DNA of 64,000 nucleotides. It comes from Buchnera aphidicola (Cinara strobi). GTDB lineage: Bacteria > Pseudomonadota > Gammaproteobacteria > Enterobacterales > Enterobacteriaceae. Where the stretch lies: contig NZ_LR025085.1 of the NCBI RefSeq assembly GCF_900560745.1, positions 62,001-126,000 on the forward strand. The letters run 5' to 3'. The notes under the pieces are model-generated. The model was given only the letters and a program-made list of their open reading frames with translations, made no database searches and was not told the origin of the DNA. Numbering within the stretch: position 1 is the first letter of the stretch; every line of letters begins with the position of its first letter. Positions 61,974 through 64,000 of the stretch are shown here, in pieces. Made by a program: the position numbers and the translations under genes.

Positions 61974-62918
61974 ATGAAAAACAAGGTTTTTTTTGCTTTT
62001 TTTTCTGTAGGTTTTATAATTTTTAGTGCAAGTATTTTAAGTTTAATAGAGAGAAAGTTATTAGCATTATTTCAAAATAGATATGGTCCAAATAGAGTGG
62101 GTTGGAAGGGATGTATGCAAGTATTTGCTGATGGAATCAAGTTACTTTTTAAAGAAGACTGGATTCCTCCTTTTAGTGACAAAATATTATTTTTGTTGGC
62201 CCCGGTTATTTCTTTTGTATCGCTATTATTGGTTTGTTCAGTGATTCCTGTAACTTCGAATTTAATGGTTATTAATTTAAATATTGGAGTTTTATTTTTT
62301 TTAATGATGTCTTCTTTATCTGTATACGGGGTTTTATTGGCTGGTTGGTCTAGTAATAACAAATATGCTTTATTAGGATCTCTTCGTGCAGTAGCTCAAA
62401 TGTTGAGTTATGAAGTTTTTTTAGGTTTATCTTGTATGGGTCCAGTTATTCAGTGTGGATCTTTTAATTTAGTAGATATTGTTTATTCGCAAGAAAAAGT
62501 ATGGAATATTGTTCCTCAGTTTTTTGGTTTTATAACTTTTTTTATTGCTTGTATTGCAGTTTGTCACAGACATCCTTTTGATCAACCTGAAGCAGAACAA
62601 GAGTTAGCAGATGGATATCATATTGAATATTCTGGAATGAAGTTTGGTATGTTTTTTATTGGTGAATATATTTCTGTTATTACAGTATCAGCATTAATAG
62701 TATGTTTATTTTTTGGAGGCTGGTTAGGTCCGTTTTTTTACCCAGGAATTTGGTTTATTTTAAAAGTGTTATTGTTTATATTTTTATTTATTTTATTGAG
62801 AGCATCTCTTCCTAGGCCAAGATATGATCACGTTATGTTGTTTGCATGGAAGTTTTGTTTACCAATTTCATTGTTAAATTTGATATATACGTCTTTTAAA
62901 GTATTGCTATATTTATAG
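61974..62918 (+). CDS. nuoH: NADH-quinone oxidoreductase subunit H
   Basis: Membrane subunit at the quinone chamber, 314 residues (E. coli 325), with about eight predicted helices. [61 protein letters not shown] and [13 protein letters not shown] are the family signatures and carry the charged residues of the proton/quinone site. It starts 24 bases after nuoG. Confidence 0.96.
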   Translation: MKNKVFFAFFSVGFIIFSASILSLIERKLLALFQNRYGPNRVGWKGCMQVFADGIKLLFKEDWIPPFSDKILFLLAPVISFVSLLLVCSVIPVTSNLMVINLNIGVLFFLMMSSLSVYGVLLAGWSSNNKYALLGSLRAVAQMLSYEVFLGLSCMGPVIQCGSFNLVDIVYSQEKVWNIVPQFFGFITFFIACIAVCHRHPFDQPEAEQELADGYHIEYSGMKFGMFFIGEYISVITVSALIVCLFFGGWLGPFFYPGIWFILKVLLFIFLFILLRASLPRPRYDHVMLFAWKFCLPISLLNLIYTSFKVLLYL

Positions 62919-62931
62919 GATAAAATTATAG

Positions 62932-63480
62932 ATGATGAGTATAAAGAATATTATTTTAGGGTTTTTTAGCTGTATACGTACCTGTATATTAATATTTTGC
63001 AACATATTTTCCCCTAGAGAAACAAGAATGTATCCCGAAGAACCGTTGAATTTATCTTTAAGGTATCGTGGACGAATTATTTTAACTAGAAATACTGATG
63101 GGTCAGAGCGATGTGTAGCATGTAACCTTTGTTCGGTAGTTTGCCCTGTTAACTGCATTTCTTTAAAAAAATCAGAAGATAAAGATGGTCGTTGGTATTC
63201 TGAATTTTTTCGGATAAATATTTCGCGTTGTATTTTTTGTGGTTTATGTGAAGAAGCTTGCCCGACAGCAGCAATTCAATTGATTCCAGATGTAGAGTTA
63301 AGCGAAATTAAAAGAAATAGATTAATTTATGAAAAAAAAAATTTATTGATTTCCGGTCCAGGAAAATTTCCTAAATATAATTTTTATTCTATTTCAGGGG
63401 TTAATAAAAAAAAAGTATTTAATGATGCTTCTTCAAAAAAAATATTAAATTGCATTGATGTTACTTCTTTATTACCATAA
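62932..63480 (+). CDS. nuoI: NADH-quinone oxidoreductase subunit I
   Basis: Carries 4Fe-4S clusters N6a and N6b, 182 residues (E. coli 180). Two ferredoxin motifs are complete: [15 protein letters not shown] and [26 protein letters not shown] precedes the first. An N-terminal amphipathic helix anchors it to the membrane arm. It starts 13 bases after nuoH. Confidence 0.97.
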   Translation: MMSIKNIILGFFSCIRTCILIFCNIFSPRETRMYPEEPLNLSLRYRGRIILTRNTDGSERCVACNLCSVVCPVNCISLKKSEDKDGRWYSEFFRINISRCIFCGLCEEACPTAAIQLIPDVELSEIKRNRLIYEKKNLLISGPGKFPKYNFYSISGVNKKKVFNDASSKKILNCIDVTSLLP

Positions 63481-63491
63481 GGAATAATTTT

Positions 63492-64000
63492 ATGGTTCTC
63501 ATATTTTATTTATTAAGTAGTTTTTCTATTTTATCTTCATTTTGGATAGTCGTAGGAGATAATCCAATTCATTGTTTGTTATTTTTAATTTTATTAATAT
63601 GTTCTCTTTCTGGAATTTTTTTTATTTTAGGTTCTTTTTTTATTGGAATATTAGAAATAATTATTTATGCTGGTGCGATTATGGTGTTATTTGTTTTGGT
63701 GGTAATGTTAATTGATTTAAATGAACGTAATTTTAATATTCCATTGAAAAATCTTAGTAAATTTTTTGATATTATTTCTATTTTTAGTTTATTGATAAGT
63801 TTATTTTTTTTAATTATCCAATTAGTTTTTCATAAGAAGAAGTTTTTAATGTTTCAGAATATTTGTATTAAAGAAATTGGTTTATGCTTATTCGGTAAAT
63901 ATATTTTTTTAGTCGAATTATCTTCTTTATTATTGTTGTCTTCTATAATATTAGTATGTTTATTTTTTAAAAAGATAAAGTTTATTTTTAATTCTTCATA
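63492..64000 (+). CDS. nuoJ: NADH-quinone oxidoreductase subunit J (runs to the window edge)
   Basis: Membrane subunit beginning at ATG 63492, 11 bases after nuoI, with AAGGAATAATTTT upstream. About 169 residues are visible, close to a full NuoJ. Helices read from the first residue; IIYAGAIMVLFVLVVMLIDL is the signature of the kinked third helix, and YIFLVELSSLLLLSSIILV is a later helix. The frame appears open at the edge, so the 3' end is treated as missing. Confidence 0.9.
   Translation, partial: MVLIFYLLSSFSILSSFWIVVGDNPIHCLLFLILLICSLSGIFFILGSFFIGILEIIIYAGAIMVLFVLVVMLIDLNERNFNIPLKNLSKFFDIISIFSLLISLFFLIIQLVFHKKKFLMFQNICIKEIGLCLFGKYIFLVELSSLLLLSSIILVCLFFKKIKFIFNSS

Overview
This window is very A+T-rich and carries only housekeeping, amino-acid-biosynthesis, translation, chaperone and respiratory genes, all closest to gammaproteobacterial (Escherichia coli-type) families. 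Gene order and content (pmbA-rnpB-rsmI-fabB-talA-tkt-dapE-dapA-aroC-smrB-hisGDCBHAFI-gnd-metG, and dapB-carAB, ileS, rpsT, dnaKJ, nuo) match the aphid endosymbiont Buchnera aphidicola as I know it. Poly-A/T tracts, several non-ATG starts, eroded genes and missing neighbours fit a strongly reduced lineage. I cannot name the aphid host. I saw no insertion sequence, prophage, CRISPR array, toxin-antitoxin or defence locus, and no signs of horizontal transfer.

Layout: 1-3.2 kb holds the end of pmbA, the RNase P RNA gene and rsmI (minus strand, frame interrupted in an A10 tract), then fabB. 3.4-11 kb holds carbon and lysine/aromatic genes (talA, tkt, dapE; dapA and aroC on the minus strand) and smrB. 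11.5-20.1 kb is a complete, tightly overlapped histidine operon followed by gnd. 20.3-27.6 kb holds metG, tilS, tRNA-Val(GAC), a decaying nth, tyrS, a SufA-type iron-sulfur carrier and aroH. 27.7-34.8 kb is the conserved thrS-infC-rpmI-rplT-pheS-pheT-ihfA cluster. 35-41 kb holds glyQS (minus), nfo, rplY and rsmA. 41.4-49.8 kb is minus-strand dapB-carA-carB and ileS. 50.3-53.8 kb is rpsT and the dnaK-dnaJ operon with a clear heat-shock promoter. 54.2 kb to the edge is the NADH dehydrogenase I operon nuoA to nuoJ, continuing to the right.

How the genes work together: talA, tkt and gnd (pentose phosphate pathway) can supply erythrose-4-phosphate and ribose-5-phosphate to aroH/aroC and to the his operon; dapA, dapB and dapE belong to lysine synthesis and carAB feeds arginine and pyrimidines. 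This is the expected nutritional role of an aphid symbiont. Five aminoacyl-tRNA synthetases (Met, Tyr, Thr, Phe, Gly) plus Ile, three ribosomal-RNA/tRNA modification enzymes and five ribosomal/initiation proteins make translation the second theme.

The most interesting signals are signs of relaxed translational quality control: the ThrRS editing pocket has lost three histidines and the PheRS beta-chain editing motif is gone, while the IleRS editing site looks mostly kept. Others are an nth gene broken only by three in-frame TAA codons, the rsmI poly-A frameshift, an A16 tract in nuoB, and hairpins at every convergent gene junction that has any spacer. I did not find a wholly new biological system.
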